Assembly (NCBI GenBank): GCA_947647815.1 | Contig: CANSLW010000003.1 | Location: 1-45,856, forward strand | Origin: an uncultured Dorea sp. | GTDB lineage: Bacteria > Bacillota > Clostridia > Lachnospirales > Lachnospiraceae | Direction of reading: 5' to 3' | DNA: 45,856 nucleotides | Part shown: positions 17,052 through 24,641 of the stretch, one piece after another | Numbering within the stretch: the stretch's first letter is position 1 | Layout of the letters: the number at the start of each line of letters is the position of its first letter | The notes under the pieces: generated by a model | What the model saw: only the letters and a program-made list of their open reading frames with translations | Database searches by the model: none | What the model was told of the DNA's origin: nothing | Translations under genes and position numbers: made by a program

Positions 17052-18095
17052 ATGAAAATGTTCGCAAATAAGCATATCAAACATTTTTTTAATTCTATAA
17101 CAGGTGTTTTATTATTTTTTCTATTACTGTCACAGCTTGCGTCCAGATATCTTTATGGCAGATATTCCGTGTGCCTGTTCTTGCTTTCTTTGGTATTGGC
17201 AGGGAGCATATTATTCATCTGTTTTCTGTATTTCCGAAGGGAGAATGAGATTATGGAAACGGCCGCAGACCGGATTTCTTCTTATCTTGACGGCGATACG
17301 GACGCCCGTATAGCGTGTGACGAAGAAGGGGAATTGTACCGGATGTTTCATATGGTAAATACATTGGCAGCAGTGCTGAATGCCCATGCCGCAAACGAAC
17401 TTAAGGAGAAACAGTTCCTGAAAGACACCATATCCGATATCTCCCATCAGCTTAAGACGCCGCTTGCGGCGTTAAATATCTATAATGGCCTGTTGCAGGA
17501 TGAGGCGGAAGATATTCCGTCAGTCCAGGAATTCACCAGGTTATCAGAACAGGAGCTGGACCGCATCGAGACACTGGTACAGAATCTTCTTAAGATTACG
17601 AAACTGGATGCAGGTTCCATCGTGATTAAGAAGAGTATGGAAAATGTAGCGGACATGATGAAAGATGTGGAACTGCATTTTGCTTATCGTGCCAGGCAGG
17701 AAGGAAAAGAAATCACATTGTCTGGTTCTGATGATATACAATTTCTCTGTGACCGGGACTGGCTGATGGAAGCCATTGATAATATTGTAAAAAATGCGCT
17801 CGATCATACAGAGGCCGGGGAGTCCATCTTGATAGAATGGAAGCACTTCATGTCGGTGGTTCAGATTGTGATAAAAGACAATGGAAAGGGAATTCACTCG
17901 GAAGATCTGCATCATATCTTCAAACGGTTTTACCGAAGCCGTTTTTCAAAAGATACACAGGGGATTGGGCTTGGCCTCCCGATTGCAAAGGCAGTCATCG
18001 AGGAGCATAACGGCACGATCAAAGTGGACAGCGAGCCGGGAAAGGGAACGGCGTTTGTGATAAACTTCTTGAATTCTGATCCTTACCTGGCGTGA
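17052..18095 (+). CDS. Sensor histidine kinase, two membrane helices with short outer loop
   Basis: 347 residues from ATG 17052, chosen for AGAGGAAAA at 17037-17045; ATG 17034, overlapping the regulator stop, is an alternative. Two transmembrane helices (about residues 12-30 and 38-56) with a loop under ten residues suggest an intramembrane-sensing kinase as in BceS-like proteins, although a cytoplasmic HAMP-like linker follows. His132 is in SDISHQLKTPLAAL; N-box NIVKNALDHT, G1 DNGKGI and G2 GIGLGLPIAK form the ATPase domain. It phosphorylates the regulator upstream. With almost no outer sensor, the ABC transporter 520 bases downstream may act as its sensor (family knowledge for Bce modules; inference here). 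Confidence 0.9.
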   Translation: MKMFANKHIKHFFNSITGVLLFFLLLSQLASRYLYGRYSVCLFLLSLVLAGSILFICFLYFRRENEIMETAADRISSYLDGDTDARIACDEEGELYRMFHMVNTLAAVLNAHAANELKEKQFLKDTISDISHQLKTPLAALNIYNGLLQDEAEDIPSVQEFTRLSEQELDRIETLVQNLLKITKLDAGSIVIKKSMENVADMMKDVELHFAYRARQEGKEITLSGSDDIQFLCDRDWLMEAIDNIVKNALDHTEAGESILIEWKHFMSVVQIVIKDNGKGIHSEDLHHIFKRFYRSRFSKDTQGIGLGLPIAKAVIEEHNGTIKVDSEPGKGTAFVINFLNSDPYLA

Positions 18096-18151
18096 CAAGT
18101 AATCTAAAAACAAATCTCTGAGAAAAGGTATAAGAATATCGGAGAGTATGC

Positions 18152-18157
18152 TATAAT
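18152..18157 (+). promoter_or_regulatory. -10 element of the small peptide gene
   Basis: TATAAT at 18152-18157, preceded by TATGC, 46 bases before the ATG at 18203. No convincing -35 box is seen. Confidence 0.4.
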
Positions 18158-18202
18158 CAATGTGTTGCTCACCGAAACCCGCAACAGGGAGGAGGTGTTC
18201 AT

Positions 18203-18271
18203 ATGGAGTTATTTGCATCCTTTTTAATTGCCGTTGCGGCTGGTGTGGCTTGCCACTACATCATCAAATAG
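18203..18271 (+). CDS. Very short hydrophobic peptide (22 residues), type I toxin-like, possibly truncated
   Basis: ATG at 18203 has an exceptionally strong SD (GGGAGGAGGTG at 18187-18197). The product MELFASFLIAVAAGVACHYI plus IK is one membrane helix. Past the TAG at 18269 the frame stays open for ten codons (LDGDDKSNR, stop at 18299). From memory, related peptides in Clostridia end in a K-W-L-D type tail, so TAG here could replace a Trp TGG codon and shorten the peptide. It has its own -10 and strong terminator, the usual layout of type I toxin genes; no antisense RNA is proven. It could equally be a functional 22-residue peptide. Confidence 0.5.
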   Translation: MELFASFLIAVAAGVACHYIIK

Positions 18272-18334
18272 TTAGACGGCGACGATAAGAGCAACAGATA
18301 GCCTAGTGGGTGCTTTGCCACTATAAAAGTAAAG

Positions 18335-18380
18335 AAGAATCCCCGAACCGTGTTCCAGCACAGTTCGGGGATTTCATTCT
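18335..18380 (+). terminator. Strong Rho-independent terminator
   Basis: CCCCGAAC (18341-18348) pairs with GTTCGGGG (18363-18370), with GTG/CAC extending the stem inside, followed by ATTTCATTCTTT. It ends the small-peptide transcript and separates the two-component genes from the ABC transporter. Confidence 0.8.
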
Positions 18381-18513
18381 TTGTTCACATGGAACTTTTG
18401 CATCCTTTTGCCTAATGGCATTATAGCATATGCAAAATTTTTTTTCAATATTCATTTTATTACTTAAATAAAAGATTTGTCTTTATCTGGTATCAATTTA
18501 AAGTAAGGAATTG

Positions 18514-18550
18514 CTACAGATTTGTAGTCTTACTGTAATATTGCAGTAAG
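18514..18550 (+). promoter_or_regulatory. Two adjacent dyads upstream of the ABC transporter
   Basis: CTACA-GATT-TGTAG (18514-18527) and the near-perfect 22-base palindrome at 18529-18550 (arms CTTACTG/CAGTAAG). The first contains TACA-N3-TTGTAGT, shared with 16089-16102 ahead of the response regulator. A probable -10 (TATTCT or CTATAA, 18561-18570) follows. Likely regulator binding site, by analogy. Confidence 0.5.
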
Positions 18551-18615
18551 GTATGGATGATATTCTATAAGAGTTTCTAAGGAACAATCATTTCATCGGA
18601 AAAGAGGTATATCAT

Positions 18616-19305
18616 ATGGATTTATTAGAAGTAAGATCAGTTTCCAAGACCTATGGCAGCGGGGAGACAGCGGTACACGCATTGAAGAAGGTAAGTTTTT
18701 CCGTTCCCAAGGGAGAGTTTGTTGCAGTCATCGGTGAATCAGGATCAGGCAAGAGTACGCTGCTTAATATGTTAGGCGCTCTGGATACCCCCAGCTTTGG
18801 CAAGGTATTGATTGACGGCAGAGATATTTTTGCGATGAAAGAAAAGGAGCTTACCATCTTCCGCCGCCGAAATATCGGTTTTATCTTTCAGGCATTTAAT
18901 CTGATTCCGGAGCTGACGGTGGAGCAGAACATTATCTTCCCCGTACTGTTGGATTACCAGAAACCGAACCGAAAATATCTGGAAGAGTTGTTGGCGGTAT
19001 TGAACCTGACGGAGCGTCGCCATCATCTGCCCAGTCAGCTGTCGGGCGGTCAGCAGCAGAGGGTGGCAATCGGGCGCGCGCTGATTACACGGCCGTCGCT
19101 GATTCTGGCGGATGAGCCCACGGGTAATCTGGACAGCCAGAACAGCAGCGAGGTAATCGCTATGCTGAAAGAAGCTTCCAGAAAATATGAGCAGACGATC
19201 ATCATGATCACGCATAACAGCGGGATTGCCCAGACGGCGGACCGTATTCTGGAAGTGTCTGACGGAGTGCTGGCTGATTTCGGCGGAAGGGGGTGCTGGG
19301 AATGA
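18616..19305 (+). CDS. ABC transporter ATP-binding protein, MacB/LolD/BceA type
   Basis: 229 residues, ATG at 18616 with AGAGGT upstream. Walker A GESGSGKST (40-48), Q-loop FIFQAFNLIPELT, signature LSGGQQQRVAIGRAL, Walker B LILADEPTGNLD and H-loop MITHN are intact. This subfamily pairs with FtsX-like permeases in peptide export, lipoprotein release or antimicrobial-peptide resistance. Its stop overlaps the permease start (ATGA at 19302), so the two are translated together. Regulated probably by the two-component system at 16.3-18.1 kb through the dyads just upstream. Confidence 0.93.
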   Translation: MDLLEVRSVSKTYGSGETAVHALKKVSFSVPKGEFVAVIGESGSGKSTLLNMLGALDTPSFGKVLIDGRDIFAMKEKELTIFRRRNIGFIFQAFNLIPELTVEQNIIFPVLLDYQKPNRKYLEELLAVLNLTERRHHLPSQLSGGQQQRVAIGRALITRPSLILADEPTGNLDSQNSSEVIAMLKEASRKYEQTIIMITHNSGIAQTADRILEVSDGVLADFGGRGCWE

Positions 19306-21674
19306 AGAACTCTTCTAAGAACTCCCTTAAAAGCTATCTTGGCATTGTTCCCATTTCCGCACGCGTGCACAAGCGCCAGAGCCGTATGACAAGGATCTGT
19401 ATTATTCTGGCGGTATTCCTTGTGACAGCGCTTTTTTCCATGGCGGATATGTGGATTGAGGCGCAGAAGACAGAGATGATCCGCCGTCATGGAGACTATC
19501 ATATTAAGATGCAGAATGTGCCGGAAGATAAGATGGAAGAGCTGTGCAGACGTTCTGATATCGACGTGGCGGCGAAAGTGTGTGAGATCATGTCCCAGGC
19601 AGAGAAGGATTCTTCGGCAGATTTGGACTATAGCATAAAAGACAGGCGAATTATTCTATACGGTGTTGAAGAGACATATCTAAAAGAGGTGCGAAAATAT
19701 CCGATGGAAGGAACATTTCCCCAGAATGACAGTGAGATTCTCTTAAGTTCGGATGCAAAGGAACTGTTTGGAATTGATACGGGGGATTCCGTTACGGTAG
19801 ATACTCCGGCGGGAGAGTTTGACTATGCCGTATCAGGATTCTGTGAGGATGATTCTGAGTTTAACCAGATTGTGGAGGGATGCTGTGCCTATATGGATAT
19901 GGAGACATTTGGGCAAATCAGCGGTGATAACAGTGAAGATTCCAGCTTGGAATATTATATTCGTTTTCAGGAGGATGCGAACCTGCGCCAGGCGATTGCC
20001 GACGTCAGAGAAGAGTACGGCCTTTCGGATGAAAATATGGAGGAGAACAAGGGCGTTCTGGGGTTGTCCGGCGCCAGCAGCAGTGAGACGGCAAAGAATA
20101 TCTATCCGCTGGCAGCAGTTGCCTTCGTGTTGATCCTGATCTCGGGTGTGCTGATGATCTCAAGCTGTATTAACAGCAATGTGGCACAGAGAACGAAGTT
20201 CTTCGGGATGCTCAGATGTATTGGAGCCAGCAGGGAGCAGATTATGCGCATTGTAAGGATGGAGGCGCTGAACTGGTGCAAGACGGCGATTCCCGTGGGG
20301 TGTATCCTCGGCGTTGTGTCATGCTGGACGGCATGTGCCGTACTGCGTTTTCTTGTCAGAGGGGAGTTTGTGGATATGCCGCTCTTTGGAGTGAGTGTGA
20401 TTGGGATTGCCAGCGGGATTCTGGTGGGCATTGTTACCGTGTTCATTGCGGCACATGCACCTGCGAAGCAGGCGGCAAAGGTATCGCCTGTAGCTGCGGT
20501 ATCAGGCAATGCCGGCAGTATGGAGAATGTCAGGCATGCGGCTGATACCCGGTTTTTCAGAGTGGAGACGACGCTTGGGATCCACCATGCCATATCGGCT
20601 AAGAAGAATCTGTTTCTGATTACAGGATCCTTTGCCCTTAGCATTATCTTGCTGCTGATATTCTCAGCGGGACTTGATATTGTCCGCAATCTTCTTCCGG
20701 CAACCAGTAATTTTGCGCCGGATGTGGCGATCTTGAGTCAGGATAATACGAACTCCATAGACAGAGAGCTGCTTCGGGAGATTTCTGATCTGCCGGGAGT
20801 GGAGCATGCCTTCGGCACAAGGATGGAGATTGCGGCTCCGGCAGAGATTAATGGGGATGCGGGCAGCGTTGACCTGATGTCTTACGACGAATTCATGTTA
20901 GACGAGTCTAAGAGGTCTATTGCAAGTGGGAATCTGTCGAAAGTATATGGAGATTCGAAGTATGCGCTGTGTGTTTTCCAAGAGGGTGGCAGGCTTGACG
21001 TGGGGGATAAGGTAGAGATCGCCGGAGAAGAACTTGAGATTGCATGTGTATTATCCTTTGGAATCGGAGGCGTCAGCGGTGATATACCGTCTGTCATCTG
21101 TTCCGAAGAGACTTACGAACGTCTGACCGGAGAGCGGGATTACTGTATGATTAATACAATCTTTTCGGATCATGTGGCAGAAGAGACGGTGGATGCGGTT
21201 CGCAATCTGGCAGGCAGTCATCTGTTTACTGACCGAAGGGAGGAAGACAGCGAGGTCATCAGTTCTTACTGGGTGTTCCGGGTTGCGGCATATGCTTTTC
21301 TGGCGATTATTGCATTCATTACGGTGTTAAATATCATGAACAGTATCTCCATGAGTGTCTCGGCAAGAATCCGGCAGTATGGAGCTATGCGGGCCGTCGG
21401 GATGGAGAATGCGCAGGTTACAAGGATGATTACTGCCGAGGCCGTTACTTATGCTGTCTGCGGAAGTATCGCCGGACTGATATGCGGACTTCTGTTTCAC
21501 TATATTATTTATAAAAAATTATTAATTACTCATTTCGGCGGGACATGGAAGGTTCCGGTTACTCCGATAGGGCTGATATTGCTGCTGGTCTTCGTTTCAT
21601 GCGTAGCTGCGGTGTATGCTCCGGCGAAACGGATGCGGGATATGGAGATCACGGAGACGATCAATGAACTGTGA
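19302..21674 (+). CDS. FtsX/MacB-like ABC transporter permease with two FtsX domains
   Basis: 790 residues from ATG 19302, which overlaps the ATPase stop and has AAGGGGG at 19287-19293; a GTG at 19293 would cover the SD. One helix near residues 30-47, then an outer domain of about 200 residues; FtsX block 1 near 265-370 (three helices, with the ASREQIMRIVRMEAL coupling segment); a further helix near 430-450; a second outer domain; and FtsX block 2 near 665-780 with SARIRQYGAMRAVGMENAQVTRM. The C-terminal YAPAKRMRDMEITETINEL is typical. Works with the ATPase as a transporter or mechanotransmitter for peptides or lipoproteins; the large outer domains may bind the inducing compound. Confidence 0.9.
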   Translation: MKNSSKNSLKSYLGIVPISARVHKRQSRMTRICIILAVFLVTALFSMADMWIEAQKTEMIRRHGDYHIKMQNVPEDKMEELCRRSDIDVAAKVCEIMSQAEKDSSADLDYSIKDRRIILYGVEETYLKEVRKYPMEGTFPQNDSEILLSSDAKELFGIDTGDSVTVDTPAGEFDYAVSGFCEDDSEFNQIVEGCCAYMDMETFGQISGDNSEDSSLEYYIRFQEDANLRQAIADVREEYGLSDENMEENKGVLGLSGASSSETAKNIYPLAAVAFVLILISGVLMISSCINSNVAQRTKFFGMLRCIGASREQIMRIVRMEALNWCKTAIPVGCILGVVSCWTACAVLRFLVRGEFVDMPLFGVSVIGIASGILVGIVTVFIAAHAPAKQAAKVSPVAAVSGNAGSMENVRHAADTRFFRVETTLGIHHAISAKKNLFLITGSFALSIILLLIFSAGLDIVRNLLPATSNFAPDVAILSQDNTNSIDRELLREISDLPGVEHAFGTRMEIAAPAEINGDAGSVDLMSYDEFMLDESKRSIASGNLSKVYGDSKYALCVFQEGGRLDVGDKVEIAGEELEIACVLSFGIGGVSGDIPSVICSEETYERLTGERDYCMINTIFSDHVAEETVDAVRNLAGSHLFTDRREEDSEVISSYWVFRVAAYAFLAIIAFITVLNIMNSISMSVSARIRQYGAMRAVGMENAQVTRMITAEAVTYAVCGSIAGLICGLLFHYIIYKKLLITHFGGTWKVPVTPIGLILLLVFVSCVAAVYAPAKRMRDMEITETINEL

Positions 21675-21682
21675 TATTTGTG

Positions 21683-21723
21683 AAAAACTTCATAAAAATA
21701 TCTAAAATAGATGAGTTTTTCTG
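21683..21723 (+). terminator. Weak terminator-like hairpin after the permease
   Basis: AAAAACTTCAT (21683-21693) can pair with ATGAGTTTTT (21711-21720) with one bulge, giving a T-rich 3' arm. AT-rich and not strong. Confidence 0.4.
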
Positions 21724-21739
21724 CGATTTGCGAATTGAA

Positions 21740-21771
21740 CTTCGGATTCCTTCGGATTAAAATATCCGAAG
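21740..21771 (+). promoter_or_regulatory. Hairpin that can hide the SD of the acyltransferase gene
   Basis: CTTCGGAT occurs twice in tandem (21740-21747, 21750-21757), and its complement ATCCGAAG at 21764-21771 contains the first bases of the SD GAAGGTG. Either upstream copy can pair with it, so the ribosome site could be switched between folded forms. Confidence 0.45.
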
Positions 21772-21780
21772 GTGATGAAG

Positions 21781-22746
21781 ATGGAGAAGAGACAGAGAGA
21801 ATATCTTTTTGACAATTATAAAGTGCTTTTGATCGTCCTGGTAGTGATTGGCCATTTCATTGAGCCGTGTTACGATCAGAATCCGTTCCTGTATGAATTG
21901 AAGTGGGGAATTGTAGCATTCCATATGCCGGCATTTATTTTCATATCAGGCTATTTTTCGAAGAAAGTGCCGTCGGTAAAGAAGCTGGTTGGCGGACTGG
22001 TGGTTCCGTATTTTGTATATGAAGTGATCTACTATCTGTTATATACATTCGTTCTGGACAAGGAGACAGAATTATATTTTACCAGACCGAAGTTTACCCT
22101 TTGGTATTTAATGGCATTATGTGTGTGGAGACTGGCTGCGCCGGTGGTAAGAAAGTTCCCGTGTCATTTTCCGATATCTGTTGCGGCAGGACTAGCAGTT
22201 GGACTGTTTGGTATTGGGAACTTTCTCTCGATTCCGCGGATTGTATTTTTCTTTCCCTTTTTCCTGGCAGGTATGGAGTTTGACAGTGCGTGGCTTGCCA
22301 GGTTCCGTAATCGGAAGGGATATGCGGGTGCGCTGGGGATACTGGGAAGCCTGGCGGTATTTTTATTCACGGACAGATATCATCATAAACTGTCCGTAAA
22401 GATTTTCTATGGCCGGTATTCTTATGAGGAACTGGAATTATCAACTGCAGAAGGTATTCTGATTCGTGTTATCTGCTATGCAGTTTCCTTTTTGCTGATT
22501 TATTTATTCATGCTGGTGCTTCCGTCAGAGAAGAAGTCGTATTCATACCTCGGGGAGAGGACGATGGCGGTTTATATCTTCCATGGATTGATTTATAGCT
22601 GCCTGAAATATAGCTCATCGATTCTTGGGTCGGTAGAAAGCAATGCCGAGAGTATATTATTGATTTTATTCTGTATAGTGGTGGTATGGGTAGTATCCCG
22701 TAAACCTTTTGTACAGGTTACGAATAAGATTGCGCATCTGGTATAA
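21781..22746 (+). CDS. Membrane acyltransferase, fucose 4-O-acetylase-like (Acyltransferase_3)
   Basis: 321 residues from ATG 21781, spaced about seven bases from GAAGGTG; GTG 21772 and ATG 21775 are too close to the SD. The N-terminus has YLFDNYKVLLIVLVVIGHF, where the His of GHF is the conserved residue of PF01757 acyltransferases, then FHMPAFIFISGYF. Around ten hydrophobic helices span the rest. Such proteins O-acetylate sugars of surface polysaccharide or cell wall, using acetyl-CoA from the cytoplasm. It may be a single-gene unit or follow the ABC transporter; modification of the surface fits the envelope-stress context but is inference. Confidence 0.85.
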   Translation: MEKRQREYLFDNYKVLLIVLVVIGHFIEPCYDQNPFLYELKWGIVAFHMPAFIFISGYFSKKVPSVKKLVGGLVVPYFVYEVIYYLLYTFVLDKETELYFTRPKFTLWYLMALCVWRLAAPVVRKFPCHFPISVAAGLAVGLFGIGNFLSIPRIVFFFPFFLAGMEFDSAWLARFRNRKGYAGALGILGSLAVFLFTDRYHHKLSVKIFYGRYSYEELELSTAEGILIRVICYAVSFLLIYLFMLVLPSEKKSYSYLGERTMAVYIFHGLIYSCLKYSSSILGSVESNAESILLILFCIVVVWVVSRKPFVQVTNKIAHLV

Positions 22747-22785
22747 GGATAGCGGCGAATTTTTTGGTAATTACATATAAAAGCA

Positions 22786-22814
22786 TTTCCAAAGTCAAAG
22801 AATATTGGTATAAT
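22786..22814 (+). promoter_or_regulatory. Candidate promoter of the kinase-LRR-MoxR operon
   Basis: TTTCCA (22786-22791), 17-base spacer, TATAAT (22809-22814). Transcription would begin near 22821, about 36 bases before the chosen start of the kinase and after the longer upstream Met codons, which supports the shorter start. Confidence 0.55.
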
Positions 22815-22856
22815 ATACATATATATACAGTTTTTTATTTTATGGAGTTACAGGCT

Positions 22857-24593
22857 ATGGGGATGATTTTAGAATATATTGACTATCACTTGCTGCCGCT
22901 GGCTCTTTTGCTGGCGGCAATTATTTTTTCTATAGGTTGTCTGCGGCTTTATCTGAGGGAAAAGGATCAGACAAGAAGGATGGAATCGTCTGTTGCAGGA
23001 GAACGGGGATTTTTCCGGTCTTTTTCTGTTAACGGGCGAGATTTTTTTATATTAATCCGGAAAAGTGATTTGCGAATCTTGTATGTCAGTCCGAATTTTG
23101 AAGAAATGACCGGAATTGATGCAGACATGGTGCGTGCGGATATTGAAGTTTTGAGGAGTATGGTGAGCCCGAAGACTGCCAGATATGTTGTGGAACAGTT
23201 GAAGAACTGGAATGGGGAACAGGAACTGAAACTGGAAGTAGACTACAGTATCGCAGGATGTGAACAGACAAGGCAAAGACATGGGATTGCGTCTCTGCGG
23301 CAAGATGAAGAAAATGCCTGCTATCTGCTGATATTCTGTGATAATACGGAAGATTATGAGGTTCGAAGTACGATGAAGGAGGAGTTAGAGAAAGCATATC
23401 AGGAGAGTCAGGCTAAGACAGACTTCCTGTCTAAGATGTCTCATGAGATTCGTACACCGATGAATGGAATTCTAGGAATGTTAAGTCTTGCAAGGGCTCA
23501 TGTGAAAGACCCTGAGCAGACGGATTACTATCTGAACCGGGCGGAGAGCCTGTCACAGTTTTTGCTTACTCTTATTAATGATATTCTGGATATGTCCAGA
23601 ATTGAGAGTGGGAAGATGGAGTTGGAAGCGGCGCCTTTTGACTTATTCAAGGTTGCAGAGAAATTAGACTCTATGTTCCGTAATACGACAGAAGCGAAGA
23701 ATATAAACTGGGAGATTAAGATGCAGGATTTTGATGTGAGCCGTGTGGTTGGAGATGAACTCCGCCTGACGCAGGTCATCATCAATTTCATTTCTAATGC
23801 GGTAAAATTCACACCGGCAGGGGGAACGGTCAGCGTTACATTCCGGCAGATGCATAAGATAGAGGGCAATTTGCATCTGATGATTAGGGTGAGAGATACC
23901 GGTAAAGGAATCAAGGCAGACTTTATCAGCAAAATATTCCGGCCCTTTGAACAGGAGGATGCGTCTACGGCTCATCATTATGGAGGCAGCGGTCTGGGCA
24001 TGGCGATAGCCGACAATATCGTTAAGCTGATGGATGGGCAGATTATCGTAGAAAGTGAAGAGGGTAAAGGGTCGGAATTTGTTGTATATGTCAGCCTTCC
24101 AGTTGCCGAGGGGGTACAAAATGTACCAGATTTCCAGGATAACATCCGGCAGGAGGAAGACAACGAAGAACTTCAGAAGGCAATTGAAGAGTTTACATTG
24201 GAAGGAGTTCATCTTTTGCTGGCGGAGGATAATGATGTCAATGCAGAGATTGCGATGGAGATTCTTGAGATGGAAGGCGCGACGCTGGAGAGAGCATGTG
24301 ACGGACTTGAAGCGGTGCGCATGTTTGAAGAGAGCGCTAACCGGGAATATGATGCCATTTTAATGGATATACAGATGCCGAATATGGATGGCTGGGAAGC
24401 GGCGGCAAAGATCCGTAATTTAGTGAGAGAAGATGCGGATATTCCGATTTTTGCCATGTCTGCAAATGCATTCGTTGAAGATAAGAGACATTCTATAGAG
24501 ATTGGGATGAACGGACATATATCGAAGCCCGTTGATTATGATGAAGTACGCAGACTGGTAGGTGAAGCGCTGTTGACACGTAAGGCAGATTAA
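22857..24593 (+). CDS. Hybrid sensor histidine kinase with PAS-like and receiver domains
   Basis: 578 residues from ATG 22857 (GGAG at 22844-22847; candidate promoter lies too close to earlier Met codons). One N-terminal membrane helix (about 10-34), a PAS-like segment (LRILYVSPNFEEMTGIDADM), a coiled linker, then HisKA with His196 in KMSHEIRTPMNG, ATPase boxes NAVKFTPAGG, DTGKGI and GGSGLGMAI, and a C-terminal receiver with Asp504 in ILMDIQMPNMDG. No separate output domain, so the phosphate must move to another protein or the receiver acts on the kinase itself. It is 48 bases upstream of the giant LRR gene with no terminator between, so it may control or be co-expressed with that surface system. 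Confidence 0.9.
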   Translation: MGMILEYIDYHLLPLALLLAAIIFSIGCLRLYLREKDQTRRMESSVAGERGFFRSFSVNGRDFFILIRKSDLRILYVSPNFEEMTGIDADMVRADIEVLRSMVSPKTARYVVEQLKNWNGEQELKLEVDYSIAGCEQTRQRHGIASLRQDEENACYLLIFCDNTEDYEVRSTMKEELEKAYQESQAKTDFLSKMSHEIRTPMNGILGMLSLARAHVKDPEQTDYYLNRAESLSQFLLTLINDILDMSRIESGKMELEAAPFDLFKVAEKLDSMFRNTTEAKNINWEIKMQDFDVSRVVGDELRLTQVIINFISNAVKFTPAGGTVSVTFRQMHKIEGNLHLMIRVRDTGKGIKADFISKIFRPFEQEDASTAHHYGGSGLGMAIADNIVKLMDGQIIVESEEGKGSEFVVYVSLPVAEGVQNVPDFQDNIRQEEDNEELQKAIEEFTLEGVHLLLAEDNDVNAEIAMEILEMEGATLERACDGLEAVRMFEESANREYDAILMDIQMPNMDGWEAAAKIRNLVREDADIPIFAMSANAFVEDKRHSIEIGMNGHISKPVDYDEVRRLVGEALLTRKAD

Positions 24594-24641
24594 TGTCTGC
24601 CAGGATATGAGTGCGTCCAGATACACAGCCTGGGGAGGTTT

